Positions 17,262-25,889 of a DNA stretch of 64,000 bases are shown here, one piece after another (position 1 is the first letter of the stretch; every line of letters starts with the position of its first letter). A program made the translations under genes and the position numbers. Location: assembly GCF_013523055.1 (NCBI RefSeq), contig NZ_JAAMQM010000009.1, positions 1-64,000 on the forward strand, written 5' to 3'. The notes beneath the pieces are model-generated. The model was not told where the DNA came from. It worked only from the letters and a program-made list of their open reading frames with translations, and searched no databases. Origin of the DNA: Pseudomonas capeferrum. GTDB taxonomy: Bacteria; Pseudomonadota; Gammaproteobacteria; Pseudomonadales; Pseudomonadaceae.

Positions 17262-17843
17262 TCAGCGCGCGTTGAAGATCAGCACCGCGCTTACCGGTAC
17301 CGAGGGGCTGATGGAAGCGAGGCCGGCTTGTTTGCGCAAGCTCGCCAGACCTGGCAGAAGACCGAAGTCCTCGGCGCGCAACATCAGCGGCTCGAGCGTG
17401 ACGACCTGGAAACGTCGCTCATCCAGCCGGGTCACCAGCAACAGGGCATTGTAGCTGTGCCGTTCACCGCGCAAGGTCAGGGTCACGGGCATGCGTAGCT
17501 CGAGCTGCGCACCGTTGGCCAGATCGGTGATGGGGCGCAGGTCCAGTTGGGCCTGGACCGTGGCTTCCGGATACTTGGCAAACTCGAAGAGGTCTTTACG
17601 CATGCGCTCGTCGCGCAGTGGAGTGCCGCTGGACGCGGAATCCATCTCGATCTTCAGTTGAGCGGCGCCCTTGCGGTCGACCTTGCCATGCAAGACCAGG
17701 AAGCGCTGCACCTCGGCGGTATCGCCATTCTTGCTGGTGACGAAGGACAGTCGCGAAGACTCGCCGTCCAGGTGCCAGTTGGCATGGGCGGGCAGGCTCA
17801 GCGCCAGCAGCAGGGCGAGCAGTGGACGAGGCAGTTTGAACAT
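17262..17843 (-). CDS. YceI-family periplasmic protein
   Basis: A 193-residue exported protein with a clean signal peptide ([21 protein letters not shown], cleavage before NWHLD) and a YceI-like lipocalin fold ([19 protein letters not shown]; hydrophobic beta strands). Family members bind isoprenoid-type lipids; the physiological role is unclear. It is the first gene of a pair with the PLD-like enzyme. Confidence 0.88.
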   Translation of the reverse strand: MFKLPRPLLALLLALSLPAHANWHLDGESSRLSFVTSKNGDTAEVQRFLVLHGKVDRKGAAQLKIEMDSASSGTPLRDERMRKDLFEFAKYPEATVQAQLDLRPITDLANGAQLELRMPVTLTLRGERHSYNALLLVTRLDERRFQVVTLEPLMLRAEDFGLLPGLASLRKQAGLASISPSVPVSAVLIFNAR

Positions 17844-18269
17844 GGGAAATCCTGTCGATCGAGGCGGCCAACCTTACCCGGCCACCCTCACGGCAGCAAG
17901 CGGCACCCCTTGTGTGACCCCGTCCGGGCCGTCTCGTTTCGTCGACCGAACCCTTCTGCGATCATCCTGCGCGCCGCGGTGCTCTCCCGCAGCAGGCCAG
18001 TCCTACCAGACACGACAGTGCACGCCTGCGCCTCATGTAGCGCCCTCCCATTGCCCGTCGCATCAGACCGCCAAGCTTTCATGGCAGTCCGTTGCCAGCA
18101 TCGGGCCCGGCCCGCGACCTCGAAGCGGGACAACGCCAAGTCTCCGATGGGCCTGTCATGCAAGCATCACCTAAGGTTCACGGGGGTGACACCGCCGCTC
18201 CCTAGGCTGACCTTGCCCACCAAAGCCGACCGGCCGCTATTCCTCTTGGCTGGCTCATGGAGACTCGTA
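17844..18269. other. upstream region of olsBA
   Basis: This 426-base gap lies between the divergent yceI and olsB genes. I see no credible coding sequence; the open frames are unconserved high-GC shadows. It should hold both promoters. The only motif I can name is a PhoB-like half-site at 18153 (separate entry). Confidence 0.5.
18153..18170 (+). promoter_or_regulatory. possible PhoB box upstream of olsBA
   Basis: CTGTCAT at 18153-18159 is an exact 7-bp Pho half-site. After the required 4-base spacer comes GCATCAC, which matches the second half-site in only 4 of 7 positions. It sits about 100 bases before olsB. Ornithine-lipid synthesis is phosphate-starvation-induced in pseudomonads, which makes the site plausible, but the match is incomplete. 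Confidence 0.4.
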
Positions 18270-19025
18270 ATGACTCGAATCGCTCGCTCTGGCGACAACA
18301 GCACCGAACGCCGTCTGCAAGCCGAACGCCTGGTTGGCGCCGTGGCTATCCAGGAAGCACAGGTACTGCGTTTCAAGGTATTCAGCGGCGAGTTCAAGGC
18401 AAGGCTCAAGGGTGCCGAGCAGGGCCTGGACATGGATGACTACGATACGCACTGCCGCCATATCGGCGTACGTGACCTGGCCAGCGGCGAGCTGGTCGCC
18501 ACCACTCGCCTGCTGGACCACCAGGCCGCCGGCAGCCTGGGCCGTTTCTACAGCGAGGAGGAATTCAACCTGCACGGCTTGCGGGAACTGCAAGGGCCGA
18601 TCCTGGAACTGGGACGGACCTGCGTCGATCCGGCCTACCGCAATGGCGGCACCATCGCGATCCTCTGGGGCGAGCTGGCCGAAGTGCTCAACGAAGGCCA
18701 CTACAGCTACCTGATGGGATGCGCCAGCATCCCGATGCAGGATGGCGGCATCCAGGCACATGCCATCATGCAACGTCTGCGCGAGCGCTACCTGTGCAAC
18801 GAGCACCTGCGCGCCGTGCCCAGGAACCCGCTGCCCAGCCTTGACCTGCCAGGTAACGTCATCACCGAGATGCCACCGCTGCTCAAGGCCTACATGCGCC
18901 TGGGCGCGAAGATCTGCGGTGAGCCGTGCTGGGATGAAGACTTCCAGGTCGCCGACGTGTTCATTCTGCTCAAACGCGACGATCTCTGCCCACGTTATGC
19001 CCGTCACTTCAAGGCGGCGGTCTGA
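18270..19025 (+). CDS. olsB: L-ornithine N-alpha-acyltransferase OlsB
   Basis: OlsB transfers a 3-hydroxyacyl chain from ACP to the alpha-amino group of ornithine, giving lyso-ornithine lipid. The 251-residue protein is a GNAT-fold acyltransferase of the 'hemolysin-like' family, with the conserved [17 protein letters not shown] acyl-binding block and YLMGCASI. The ATG at 18270 has GGAG about 8 bases upstream. The longer open frame to the left overlaps the non-coding upstream region and is not needed. The stop overlaps the olsA start (TGATG). Phosphate-free membrane lipids made by this pair replace phospholipids under phosphate starvation. Confidence 0.9.
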   Translation: MTRIARSGDNSTERRLQAERLVGAVAIQEAQVLRFKVFSGEFKARLKGAEQGLDMDDYDTHCRHIGVRDLASGELVATTRLLDHQAAGSLGRFYSEEEFNLHGLRELQGPILELGRTCVDPAYRNGGTIAILWGELAEVLNEGHYSYLMGCASIPMQDGGIQAHAIMQRLRERYLCNEHLRAVPRNPLPSLDLPGNVITEMPPLLKAYMRLGAKICGEPCWDEDFQVADVFILLKRDDLCPRYARHFKAAV

Positions 19026-19810
19026 TGCCGAACCTGCGAGCCATCGCCCGTCTTCTCCGATTGGCGTTGGTGCTTCTGTTCGTTCTGACCATGGCCGGTG
19101 CTCTGGGTCTGGCAGAGCGGGCCGGGCTCGAACCCTGTGCCAGACGACGCCAGCGCTTGAGTCGCGTATTCATGCGCCGCCTGGCCGGCGTACTGCCCTT
19201 CCAGGTGCAGGTTATCGGCGAGTTGCCGCGACGTCCGATGTTGTGGGTCTGCAACCATGTGTCCTGGACCGACATTCCCCTGCTGGGCATGCTCGTTCCG
19301 TTGACCTTCCTGTCCAAGGCCGAGGTCCGTCACTGGCCGATCGCCGGCTGGCTGGCGCAACAGGCCGGCACACTGTTCATCCGGCGCGGAGGCGGTGACA
19401 GTCAGCGTCTGCGCCAGCAGATCGGCGAGCACCTGAGGCAGGCCCGGCCCCTGTTGATCTTCCCGGAGGGCACCACCACCGATGGTCGCAGACTGCGCAC
19501 CTTCCATGGTCGGCTACTGGCCGCCGCCATCGACCAGCGCGTCGCGGTGCAGCCGGTGGCGATCCAGTATCTACGTGACGGTGAGGTCGATACCCTTGCC
19601 CCTTTCATTGGCGACGACGACCTGGTCTCGCACCTGCTGCGCCTGTTTGCCCAACCTCCGGGCGAAGTGGTGATCCACCTGCTCGATCCGATTGCCAGCC
19701 AGGACAAGGAGCGGGGTCTGCTCGCTCTTCAGGCGCAGCAGGCGATCCATGGCGCATTGTTCGATGGGCAGGAGCTGGAGCTTGCGCGTCGCCAGGCTAG
19801 CGTCGCTTAA
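19025..19810 (+). CDS. olsA: lyso-ornithine lipid O-acyltransferase OlsA
   Basis: A 261-residue PlsC-family acyltransferase that completes ornithine lipid by acylating the 3-hydroxyl of lyso-ornithine lipid. It has an N-terminal membrane segment (about 8-30). The HX4D active site appears as CNHVSWTDIPLLG, with FIRRGGG and the FPEGTTTDG block. One-base overlap with olsB (TGATG) indicates translational coupling and distinguishes it from the housekeeping plsC. The 3' end overlaps the convergent acpH gene by a few bases. Confidence 0.9.
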   Translation: MPNLRAIARLLRLALVLLFVLTMAGALGLAERAGLEPCARRRQRLSRVFMRRLAGVLPFQVQVIGELPRRPMLWVCNHVSWTDIPLLGMLVPLTFLSKAEVRHWPIAGWLAQQAGTLFIRRGGGDSQRLRQQIGEHLRQARPLLIFPEGTTTDGRRLRTFHGRLLAAAIDQRVAVQPVAIQYLRDGEVDTLAPFIGDDDLVSHLLRLFAQPPGEVVIHLLDPIASQDKERGLLALQAQQAIHGALFDGQELELARRQASVA

Positions 19811-20382
19811 CCGCGGCAAGTCGCGGCGAACGCCTGCAGCTGCGGATAGAAGGCGCGAAAATCCGCCAGGAGCGGTTCGTACAACGCTTCCAACTCTGTC
19901 ATTGCGCCTTCCATTCCCTCGGGTCTGGACAGCCGCCGGGCAATGCCTCTGAACACTGGCTCCAGGGTGGCGAAGTCTGCGTAGGCACTGAGCCAGTCAT
20001 CCGCCGCCATGTACGGGGCAATACCCGCCAATCGCCCGGGCAGTGTCGGTTGGGCAAGCAGGATGCGATAAAAGCGACGGGTAAACTCCTCCAACGGCTG
20101 CTCGTCGTAATCCTGCCAGTGTCGTGCCAGGCAATGATCGAAGAACACATCGAGAATGATCCCCGCGTAGCGACGACGCGCCGCGGGAAAACGCGCCAGG
20201 GCTGCCAGCACCAGCGGATGACGGTCGGTGAAGCTGTCGATGTGCCGATGAAGCCGGATCGACGCTTCCAGGGTAGGCGGAAAGCGTCCCTCGAGACCGC
20301 CCTTGACGAAATCGCCGTAAAGGCTGCCAAGCAGTTGCTGAGGGTGGGAGCCGCCAAGGTGCAGGTGAGCCAAATAGTTCAT
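19807..20382 (-). CDS. acpH: acyl carrier protein phosphodiesterase
   Basis: AcpH (DUF479, HD-like fold) removes the 4'-phosphopantetheine arm from holo-ACP. The 191-residue product has the family start MNYLAHLHLG and the metal-binding pattern RLHRHIDSFTDRHP with DVFFDHCLARHW. It is of normal length. It converges on olsA with a 4-base overlap and is divergent from the ArsR regulator, sharing the AT-rich operator region. Confidence 0.88.
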   Translation of the reverse strand: MNYLAHLHLGGSHPQQLLGSLYGDFVKGGLEGRFPPTLEASIRLHRHIDSFTDRHPLVLAALARFPAARRRYAGIILDVFFDHCLARHWQDYDEQPLEEFTRRFYRILLAQPTLPGRLAGIAPYMAADDWLSAYADFATLEPVFRGIARRLSRPEGMEGAMTELEALYEPLLADFRAFYPQLQAFAATCRG

Positions 20383-20411
20383 GAAGAGAGTCTAGCACTC
20401 CGTAGCACCAT

Positions 20412-20510
20412 ATCGTTATAACGCGATATAACGATCGATGCTGTGCTGATAACAGCTTCATATTTGTATATCGCGAAATACCGATTTATATTTCGCTTAA
20501 TCGCGATATA
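20412..20510. promoter_or_regulatory. cluster of palindromic operators for the ArsR regulator
   Basis: In an AT-rich 150-base gap there are three inverted repeats. The first has perfect 9-bp arms ATCGTTATA (20412-20420) and TATAACGAT (20427-20435). The second is TATATCGCG (20467-20475) with CGCGATATA (20502-20510). Nested within it is GCGAAATA (20473-20480) with TATTTCGC (20489-20496). They share the TATA-ACG/CGCGATATA core and lie 25-120 bases before the arsR-type start. They are probably binding sites of its product, controlling itself, xenB and perhaps acpH. Confidence 0.72.
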
Positions 20511-20534
20511 ACGCTACACACCACGAGTCCAGCC

Positions 20535-20837
20535 ATGCCCCTCGATCTCGACGACATAATAAAAGCTCTGTCCCATCCGGTACGGCGAGAAATCCTCAAG
20601 TGGCTGAAAGACCCTGCCACGCAATTTCCCGACCAGCATCACAGCACCGAGCATGGCGTCTGTGCCGGACAGATCGATCAACGCTGCGGCCTATCCCAGT
20701 CGACCGTTTCCGCCCACCTGGCCACCTTGCAACGCGCGGGTCTGATCAGCAGTCGGAAGATCGGCCAGTGGCATTTTTTCAAGCGCAACGAGGAGACCAT
20801 CCGTGCCTTCCTCGAGCAAATGAGCCAAGAGCTCTGA
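20535..20837 (+). CDS. ArsR-family transcriptional regulator (PyeR-like)
   Basis: A 100-residue winged-helix repressor of the ArsR/SmtB fold. Helix-turn-helix residues lie in CGLSQSTVSAHLATLQRAGLI and the wing in SSRKIGQWHFFKRNE. An unusual insert of histidines and a cysteine (HHSTEHGVCAG) plus a second Cys (QRCGLS) could sense a thiol-reactive compound or metal, but no canonical ArsR metal-site pair is evident. It lies about 107 bases upstream of xenB in the same direction. It looks like PyeR of the P. aeruginosa pyeR-pyeM-xenB operon, but the MFS gene pyeM is absent here. Confidence 0.88.
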   Translation: MPLDLDDIIKALSHPVRREILKWLKDPATQFPDQHHSTEHGVCAGQIDQRCGLSQSTVSAHLATLQRAGLISSRKIGQWHFFKRNEETIRAFLEQMSQEL

Positions 20838-20943
20838 CAAGGCCTGCGCCAGTATTCAGGCTTGGCCCTGATCACCTTCAGCCAGGGCGGCGACGATACC
20901 GAACTGGCGCCTGCATCCCATCAATTACCGCGAGGCTTTCAGC

Positions 20944-21993
20944 ATGACCACGCTTTTCGATCCGATCACCCTGGGCGATCTTCAATTGCCGAACCGCATC
21001 ATCATGGCTCCGCTGACCCGTTGCCGTGCCGATGAAGGCCGTGTGCCCAACGCACTGATGGCCGAGTACTACGTTCAGCGCGCCAGTGCCGGTCTGATCC
21101 TCAGCGAAGCGACCTCGGTCACGCCCATGGGCGTCGGTTATCCGGATACGCCGGGCATCTGGTCGAACGATCAGGTCCGCGGCTGGACCCAAGTCACCAA
21201 TGCCGTCCATGCCGCGGGCGGACGCATTTTCCTGCAACTGTGGCACGTGGGGCGGATTTCTCATCCCAGCTACTTGAACGGTGAAACGCCGGTCGCGCCG
21301 AGCGCCATCCAACCGCAGGGGCATGTCAGCCTAGTCCGGCCGATAACCGGTTACGTGACGCCGCGCGCGCTGGAAACAGCAGAGATAGCGGATATCGTAG
21401 AGGCCTATCGAGTAGGCGCGGAAAACGCCAAGGCCGCGGGTTTCGACGGTGTCGAAATCCACGGTGCCAACGGCTACCTGCTCGACCAGTTCCTGCAGAG
21501 CAGCACCAATCAACGCACCGACCAATATGGCGGCTCGCTGGAAAATCGAGCGCGCCTGCTGCTGGAAGTGACCGATGCGGCCATCGAAACATGGGGTGCC
21601 AATCGCGTCGGCGTACATCTGGCGCCACGCGCCGACAGTCATGACATGGGCGATGCCGATCGCGTCGAAACCTTCACCTACGTTGCCCGTGAACTGGGCA
21701 AGCGGGAAATTGCCTTCATTTGCTCGCGCGAGAAGGAAGCCGATGACAGCATCGGGCCGCTGATCAAGCAAGCGTTCGGCGGTGCCTACATCGTCAACGA
21801 GCGCTTCGACAAGGACAGCGCCAACGCTGCCCTCGCCAATGACCATGCGGACGCGGTGGCCTTCGGCGTACCGTTCATCGCCAACCCGGACCTGCCAGCA
21901 CGGCTGGCAACGGATGCGCCGCTGAACGAGCCGCAGCCCCAGACCTTCTATGGCAAGGGGCCGGTGGGGTACATCGATTATCCGCGGATGTAA
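20944..21993 (+). CDS. xenB: xenobiotic reductase B (OYE-family ene-reductase)
   Basis: A 349-residue FMN-dependent old-yellow-enzyme that uses NADPH to reduce electrophilic alkenes, nitro esters and nitroaromatics. Family blocks are intact: LPNRIIMAPLTRCRAD, LWHVGRISHP, the substrate-binding H-x-x-N in VEIHGANGYLLDQF, and YGGSLENRARLLLE. Its position behind an ArsR regulator with strong palindromes suggests induction by reactive electrophiles. The downstream gap contains a long hairpin. Confidence 0.93.
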   Translation: MTTLFDPITLGDLQLPNRIIMAPLTRCRADEGRVPNALMAEYYVQRASAGLILSEATSVTPMGVGYPDTPGIWSNDQVRGWTQVTNAVHAAGGRIFLQLWHVGRISHPSYLNGETPVAPSAIQPQGHVSLVRPITGYVTPRALETAEIADIVEAYRVGAENAKAAGFDGVEIHGANGYLLDQFLQSSTNQRTDQYGGSLENRARLLLEVTDAAIETWGANRVGVHLAPRADSHDMGDADRVETFTYVARELGKREIAFICSREKEADDSIGPLIKQAFGGAYIVNERFDKDSANAALANDHADAVAFGVPFIANPDLPARLATDAPLNEPQPQTFYGKGPVGYIDYPRM

Positions 21994-22034
21994 TTGATCG
22001 CGGCGAAACGCATCCGGCTCGATGTTCAGCGAGT

Positions 22035-22077
22035 AGCGCCTGGCAGATCAGGACAATCCCTGATCGTGCCAGGCGCT
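22035..22077. terminator. hairpin between xenB and the convergent coiled-coil gene
   Basis: AGCGCCTGGC-A-GATCAGG and CCTGATC-GT-GCCAGGCGCT form an 18-bp stem with a small bulge around a 6-base loop. No T-run follows on either strand, so it may be a weak terminator or an mRNA 3'-end stabiliser for xenB. Confidence 0.5.
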
Positions 22078-22126
22078 AGCTCGTCTTCCAGCGAAACCAT
22101 AGCAAACGCCCGCGATGAGGGGCTAC

Positions 22127-22951
22127 TCAAGGGCGCGCACTGATCTGCTGCTGCAGGTTCTGAACCTGGCTCTGCAGGGTATTGAGGCTGCGGGTCGTCT
22201 GACCGCGGAACGCATCGAACTCCTGTACCGAGGCGCCGGACGAAGCCGCCGCTGGGCGATTGTCCGCCTGACTCTTGAGCACCAGCACATCCTGCTCCAG
22301 GCGCTCCAGCGCCGCGGCGGGATCACCTTGTTTCTTCAAGGCCGCCAAGTCCGTGCTCAGCGCCTTGATCTGCTCGTCGAGCTTGACACCGTCGACCTGC
22401 GAGGTCTTGAGCGCGGCCAGTTCACCGTTCACGCTCTTGAGCTGCGCCTGTAACTGATCCTGCAGTTCGGCGCTGGCCTTCTGCTGCTCGCGGACCTCGG
22501 CGAGCGCCTGCTCCAGTCGTTTGCCAAGGTCGCCGGCCTGTCCCGCCACGCCTTGCTGCTGCTTGTCCTGTTCGGCCAGCCTGGCCTGCAACTGACGGAC
22601 CTGCAGCTTCAACGACTCACTGTCGGTGGATACCGTGGATTCGCTGGCGGCGACTTTGCCGCTGATGGCCTGCAGGCGTCCCGCGGCCTCTTCGCTGATA
22701 CGGGCGAAACTCTCCTGGGTCGCCACCAGTTGCTGCTCCATCAGCGATATCTGCTGGAAGCTCCACCAGCCAAGCCCGCCCAAGGCGATGAAGGAGGCGC
22801 AGAGCAACGCCCAGAGAGGCGCCGTGCTGGCAGGGCGAGCGGCCTTCCGGCGGCTGCGGGCAACGCTTGCCGGCAGCAGTTCATCGTCGTCACGGGTGCC
22901 GGCGCGCAAGGTGGGCACATCATCGAAATCATCCTGGGCATCGTTACGCAT
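22127..22951 (-). CDS. single-pass membrane protein with long coiled coil
   Basis: A protein of about 274 residues (start taken at MRNDAQDD; an upstream ATG at 22978 is possible). It has an acidic cytoplasmic N-terminus, a basic stretch (RSRRKAARP), one transmembrane helix at about 44-65 (LWALLCASFIALGGLGWWSF), and then about 190 residues of heptad-rich, Gln/Glu/Ala-rich coiled coil. The topology suggests an inner-membrane anchor with a periplasmic rod. Similar pseudomonad proteins have been labelled 'chromosome segregation ATPase' because of coiled-coil similarity, but there is no P-loop, so I reject that label. The function is unknown. It is followed leftward by the convergent xenB. Confidence 0.75.
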   Translation of the reverse strand: MRNDAQDDFDDVPTLRAGTRDDDELLPASVARSRRKAARPASTAPLWALLCASFIALGGLGWWSFQQISLMEQQLVATQESFARISEEAAGRLQAISGKVAASESTVSTDSESLKLQVRQLQARLAEQDKQQQGVAGQAGDLGKRLEQALAEVREQQKASAELQDQLQAQLKSVNGELAALKTSQVDGVKLDEQIKALSTDLAALKKQGDPAAALERLEQDVLVLKSQADNRPAAASSGASVQEFDAFRGQTTRSLNTLQSQVQNLQQQISARP

Positions 22952-23037
22952 GGGTACGTTCAACCGCGTCAATTGCAAAGCGCATCAGTATAAACCGCTC
23001 AAGAGGTGCACGATCGACCCTCGGTGCCGCAAGCCGC

Positions 23038-24033
23038 TCACCGGTCGCCTGGCAAGCCTTTCCACCAGGCACAGAACTCATCCAGAGCCGACCACAGGCT
23101 GACCCGCGGTCGGTAGCCGAGCTGCTGGCGAGCGCGACTGATATCCAGGGTGAAATCCTTGTTCATGACCTGCATGCCGAGGCGCGACAGGGTTGGCTGC
23201 GGTCGGCCCGGCCAAAGCATGCAAGCGGCCTCGTTGAGCGCGCCCAGGCTGTACGCCAATCCGTACGAGCGATAACGGGTGACCTGAGGCAGGTCCATCT
23301 GGCGCATCACGTAATTGACCACATCCCACAACGGCAGCGGCTGGCCATTGCTGATGTTATAGGCCTGGCCGAGCGCCTGGTCGTCGGCGAACAAGGCGCC
23401 GAGCAACGCTTCGTTGAGGTTGTGCACACTGGTGAAATCGACCTTGTTCAGGCCGTTGCCGACGATCGCCAGTCGATGTTTGCGTTGCATGTGCAACAGT
23501 CGCGGAAAAATGCTGGCATCACCGGCTCCGGTCACGAAGCGTGGGCGCAGGGCGACGACTTCCAGGCCGAACTCCTGGGCGCCGAAGACTTTTTGCTCGG
23601 CCAGGTACTTGGTCGCGCCATAGTGATCGTGAAAGCGGCGTGGCACCTGGTCTTCTCGGATATCCAGGCGCGAATGTCCATTGAAATAGATCGACGGCGA
23701 AGACAGGTGCACCAGCCTCTGGACATGCTCCTTGAGGCAGCCCTCGACCACGTTTTCGGTAACCGTCACGTTGCCTTGGTAAAAATCCTGATAGCGGCCC
23801 CAGTTGCCCACGGCACCCGCGCAGTGCACGACCGCCTCGACACCCTGGCACACTCGGCGGGCCAGCTTGGCATCGCCCAGGTCCCCCGGGATGAACTGCG
23901 CGCCACGCTTGACCAGATGTTCCACGCCCTCGGCGCGCCGCCCATTGACGCGCACCTGGAGTCCTTGCTCCAGGGCAAAACGCGCGAAGCGTCCACCAAT
24001 GAAGCCGCTCGCGCCGGTAACCAGAATTCGCAT
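23038..24033 (-). CDS. NAD(P)-dependent epimerase/dehydratase (3-beta-HSD-like SDR)
   Basis: A 331-residue extended short-chain dehydrogenase. The nucleotide-binding glycine motif is TGASGFIGG near residue 7 and the catalytic YxxxK is YGATKYLAE around residue 140. It resembles 3-beta-hydroxysteroid-dehydrogenase / sugar-epimerase-type enzymes, and the substrate cannot be predicted. It sits between the coiled-coil membrane protein and the argP regulator, all on the minus strand but with separate short gaps. Confidence 0.85.
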   Translation of the reverse strand: MRILVTGASGFIGGRFARFALEQGLQVRVNGRRAEGVEHLVKRGAQFIPGDLGDAKLARRVCQGVEAVVHCAGAVGNWGRYQDFYQGNVTVTENVVEGCLKEHVQRLVHLSSPSIYFNGHSRLDIREDQVPRRFHDHYGATKYLAEQKVFGAQEFGLEVVALRPRFVTGAGDASIFPRLLHMQRKHRLAIVGNGLNKVDFTSVHNLNEALLGALFADDQALGQAYNISNGQPLPLWDVVNYVMRQMDLPQVTRYRSYGLAYSLGALNEAACMLWPGRPQPTLSRLGMQVMNKDFTLDISRARQQLGYRPRVSLWSALDEFCAWWKGLPGDR

Positions 24034-24082
24034 GTAAGACTCCGCCTTGCCAGATTTCAGATGCAGCTGACGTCGCCCGTCC

Positions 24083-24973
24083 CTACAAGGGCACCAGCCA
24101 TTTCGCGGCCCTGTCGCGTACGTGCTCGGTCAACTGGCCGAGCAACTGCCCGCCAGTACGCCAATGATGCCAGTACAGCGGCACATCGACGGGTGTATCG
24201 ACACAGATCTCTACCAGCTCGCCGCGGCTCAACTGCTCGCGGGCCTGCAATTCAGGCATCAGCCCCCAACCCAGCCCCGCTTCGGTCATGCGCATGAACC
24301 CCTCGGAAGACGGGCAGAGGTGATGCAGGAAGGTGCCTTCGATACCCAGCGAAGCCAGGTAACGATGCTGGAGAAAATCATCCGGTCCAAAGACGATCGC
24401 CGTCGTGCGCGCCAGTCGGGCCACCTCGAAGCCGTGAGGGAAATGCCGCCGCATGAAGGCCGGGCTGGCCAGGGCGAGGTAGCGCATGGCGCCCAGTGGC
24501 AAGCTGCGGGCTCCGGCGACGGGGCGTTCGCTGGCACACAGGCAGGCCGCCACTTCGCCAGCGCGCATGCGGCGCAAGCCCACTTCCTGATCCTCCAGGA
24601 CCAGGTCGAGCAAGACCTGCTGCTGCGCGCAAAAGTCTCCTACCGCGCCTGCCCACCAAGTCGCCAGGCTGTCGGCATTGAGGGCGATGCGCAAACGCTC
24701 CGGCGCGCCCTCTTCGTTCAGGGTCGGAACCTGATGTTGAAGATCCCGTTCCAGCAGTCGCACCTGTTGGACATGATTGAGCAACTGTCGGCCGACCTCG
24801 GTCGGGCCTGGTGGGTTGGCTCGCACCAGCACCGGTTGCCCGACCCGGGCTTCGAGCAGCTTGATGCGCTGGGATATCGCCGACTGAGACAATCCCAGCC
24901 GCTGCGCCGCGCGCTCGAAACCACCTTGCTCGACGACCGCGGCGAGCGCCGACAGCAGCTTGTAATCGAACAT
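24083..24973 (-). CDS. argP: LysR-family regulator ArgP
   Basis: A 296-residue LysR regulator with an N-terminal HTH (FERAAQRLGLSQSAISQRIKLLE) and a periplasmic-binding-like effector domain. Strong similarity to ArgP (IciA), which activates the arginine/lysine exporter argO in response to arginine and is antagonised by lysine. The divergent partner at 25099 is exactly that exporter, separated by a 125-base regulatory gap, the standard argP-argO arrangement. Confidence 0.92.
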   Translation of the reverse strand: MFDYKLLSALAAVVEQGGFERAAQRLGLSQSAISQRIKLLEARVGQPVLVRANPPGPTEVGRQLLNHVQQVRLLERDLQHQVPTLNEEGAPERLRIALNADSLATWWAGAVGDFCAQQQVLLDLVLEDQEVGLRRMRAGEVAACLCASERPVAGARSLPLGAMRYLALASPAFMRRHFPHGFEVARLARTTAIVFGPDDFLQHRYLASLGIEGTFLHHLCPSSEGFMRMTEAGLGWGLMPELQAREQLSRGELVEICVDTPVDVPLYWHHWRTGGQLLGQLTEHVRDRAAKWLVPL

Positions 24974-25098
24974 CGATTTTCCTAATGCCAGATCAGCTTT
25001 ATTTGTTTTTCTTATAACCTCGCGAACACCACAATGGCTACCTCTTTCTTGGCAGACAGCGTTGGCGTCTCCGTCAGCGTCCGTGGAGTATTCCCCTC

Positions 25099-25698
25099 AT
25101 GTGGCAAAGCTATACCAATGGATTGCTGGTGGCATTCGGCCTGATCATGGCCATCGGGACACAGAACGCCTTCGTCCTCGCCCAGAGCTTGCGCCGCGAG
25201 CATCATCTGCCGGTAGCGGCGTTGTGCGTCTTGTGCGACGCGCTGCTGGTAGCCGCCGGAGTGTTCGGCCTGGCCACGGTGCTGATGCAGAACCCTACGC
25301 TTCTGGCAGTGGCGCGCTGGGGTGGCGTGGTGTTCCTGATCTGGTACGGCAGCCAGGCGCTGCGTCGGGCCTGCTCCCAACAGAGCCTGCAGAAACAGGA
25401 AGACCAAGGCTTGCGTTCACGTCGAGCGGTATTGCTCAGTGCCCTGGCCGTCACCTTGCTCAATCCACACGTCTACCTCGACACGGTCCTGCTGATCGGC
25501 TCGCTCGGCGCGCAGCAGACGGTCCCGGGGGCGTACGTCGCCGGAGCCGCCAGCGCCTCGCTGCTGTGGTTCTTCACCCTCGCCCTGGGCGCCGCCTGGT
25601 TGGCGCCATGGCTGGCGCGGCCCGGGACCTGGCGCCTGCTCGACCTGTTGGTGGCGGTGATGATGTTCGCCGTGGCAGCGCAGCTGGTACTGTCCTGA
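25099..25698 (+). CDS. argO: LysE/ArgO-family basic amino-acid exporter
   Basis: A 199-residue, six-helix inner-membrane exporter of the LysE superfamily. The N-terminal signature AIGTQNAFVLAQSL and the motif NPHVYLDTVLLIGSLG are present. It exports arginine and/or lysine (and toxic analogues) under control of the divergent ArgP. Confidence 0.92.
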   Translation: MWQSYTNGLLVAFGLIMAIGTQNAFVLAQSLRREHHLPVAALCVLCDALLVAAGVFGLATVLMQNPTLLAVARWGGVVFLIWYGSQALRRACSQQSLQKQEDQGLRSRRAVLLSALAVTLLNPHVYLDTVLLIGSLGAQQTVPGAYVAGAASASLLWFFTLALGAAWLAPWLARPGTWRLLDLLVAVMMFAVAAQLVLS

Positions 25699-25889
25699 TC
25701 GGCCGTGCATCAGGTGTCGCCCCCCCGCCCCGGAACCTCTATTCCCTATACTTGTTGCGTGGTTATGAGCGGGACCCGGTGCTATGATCCAGCGCTTGTG
25801 TCGCAAAGAGTACAAACTCGCCGACGCAGTTATGGCCGCCCGTGATCGGCCTTGCGCTCACCGCAACAGACCTGATTAGGAGATACACC

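Noticed and set aside
20838..20943. Remnant of the missing pyeM exporter gene in the arsR-xenB gap
   Set aside because: The gap has an open frame but too short and featureless to call a pseudogene.
22127..22951. Chromosome-segregation ATPase label for the coiled-coil protein
   Set aside because: No Walker A or B motif is present; similarity is coiled-coil only.
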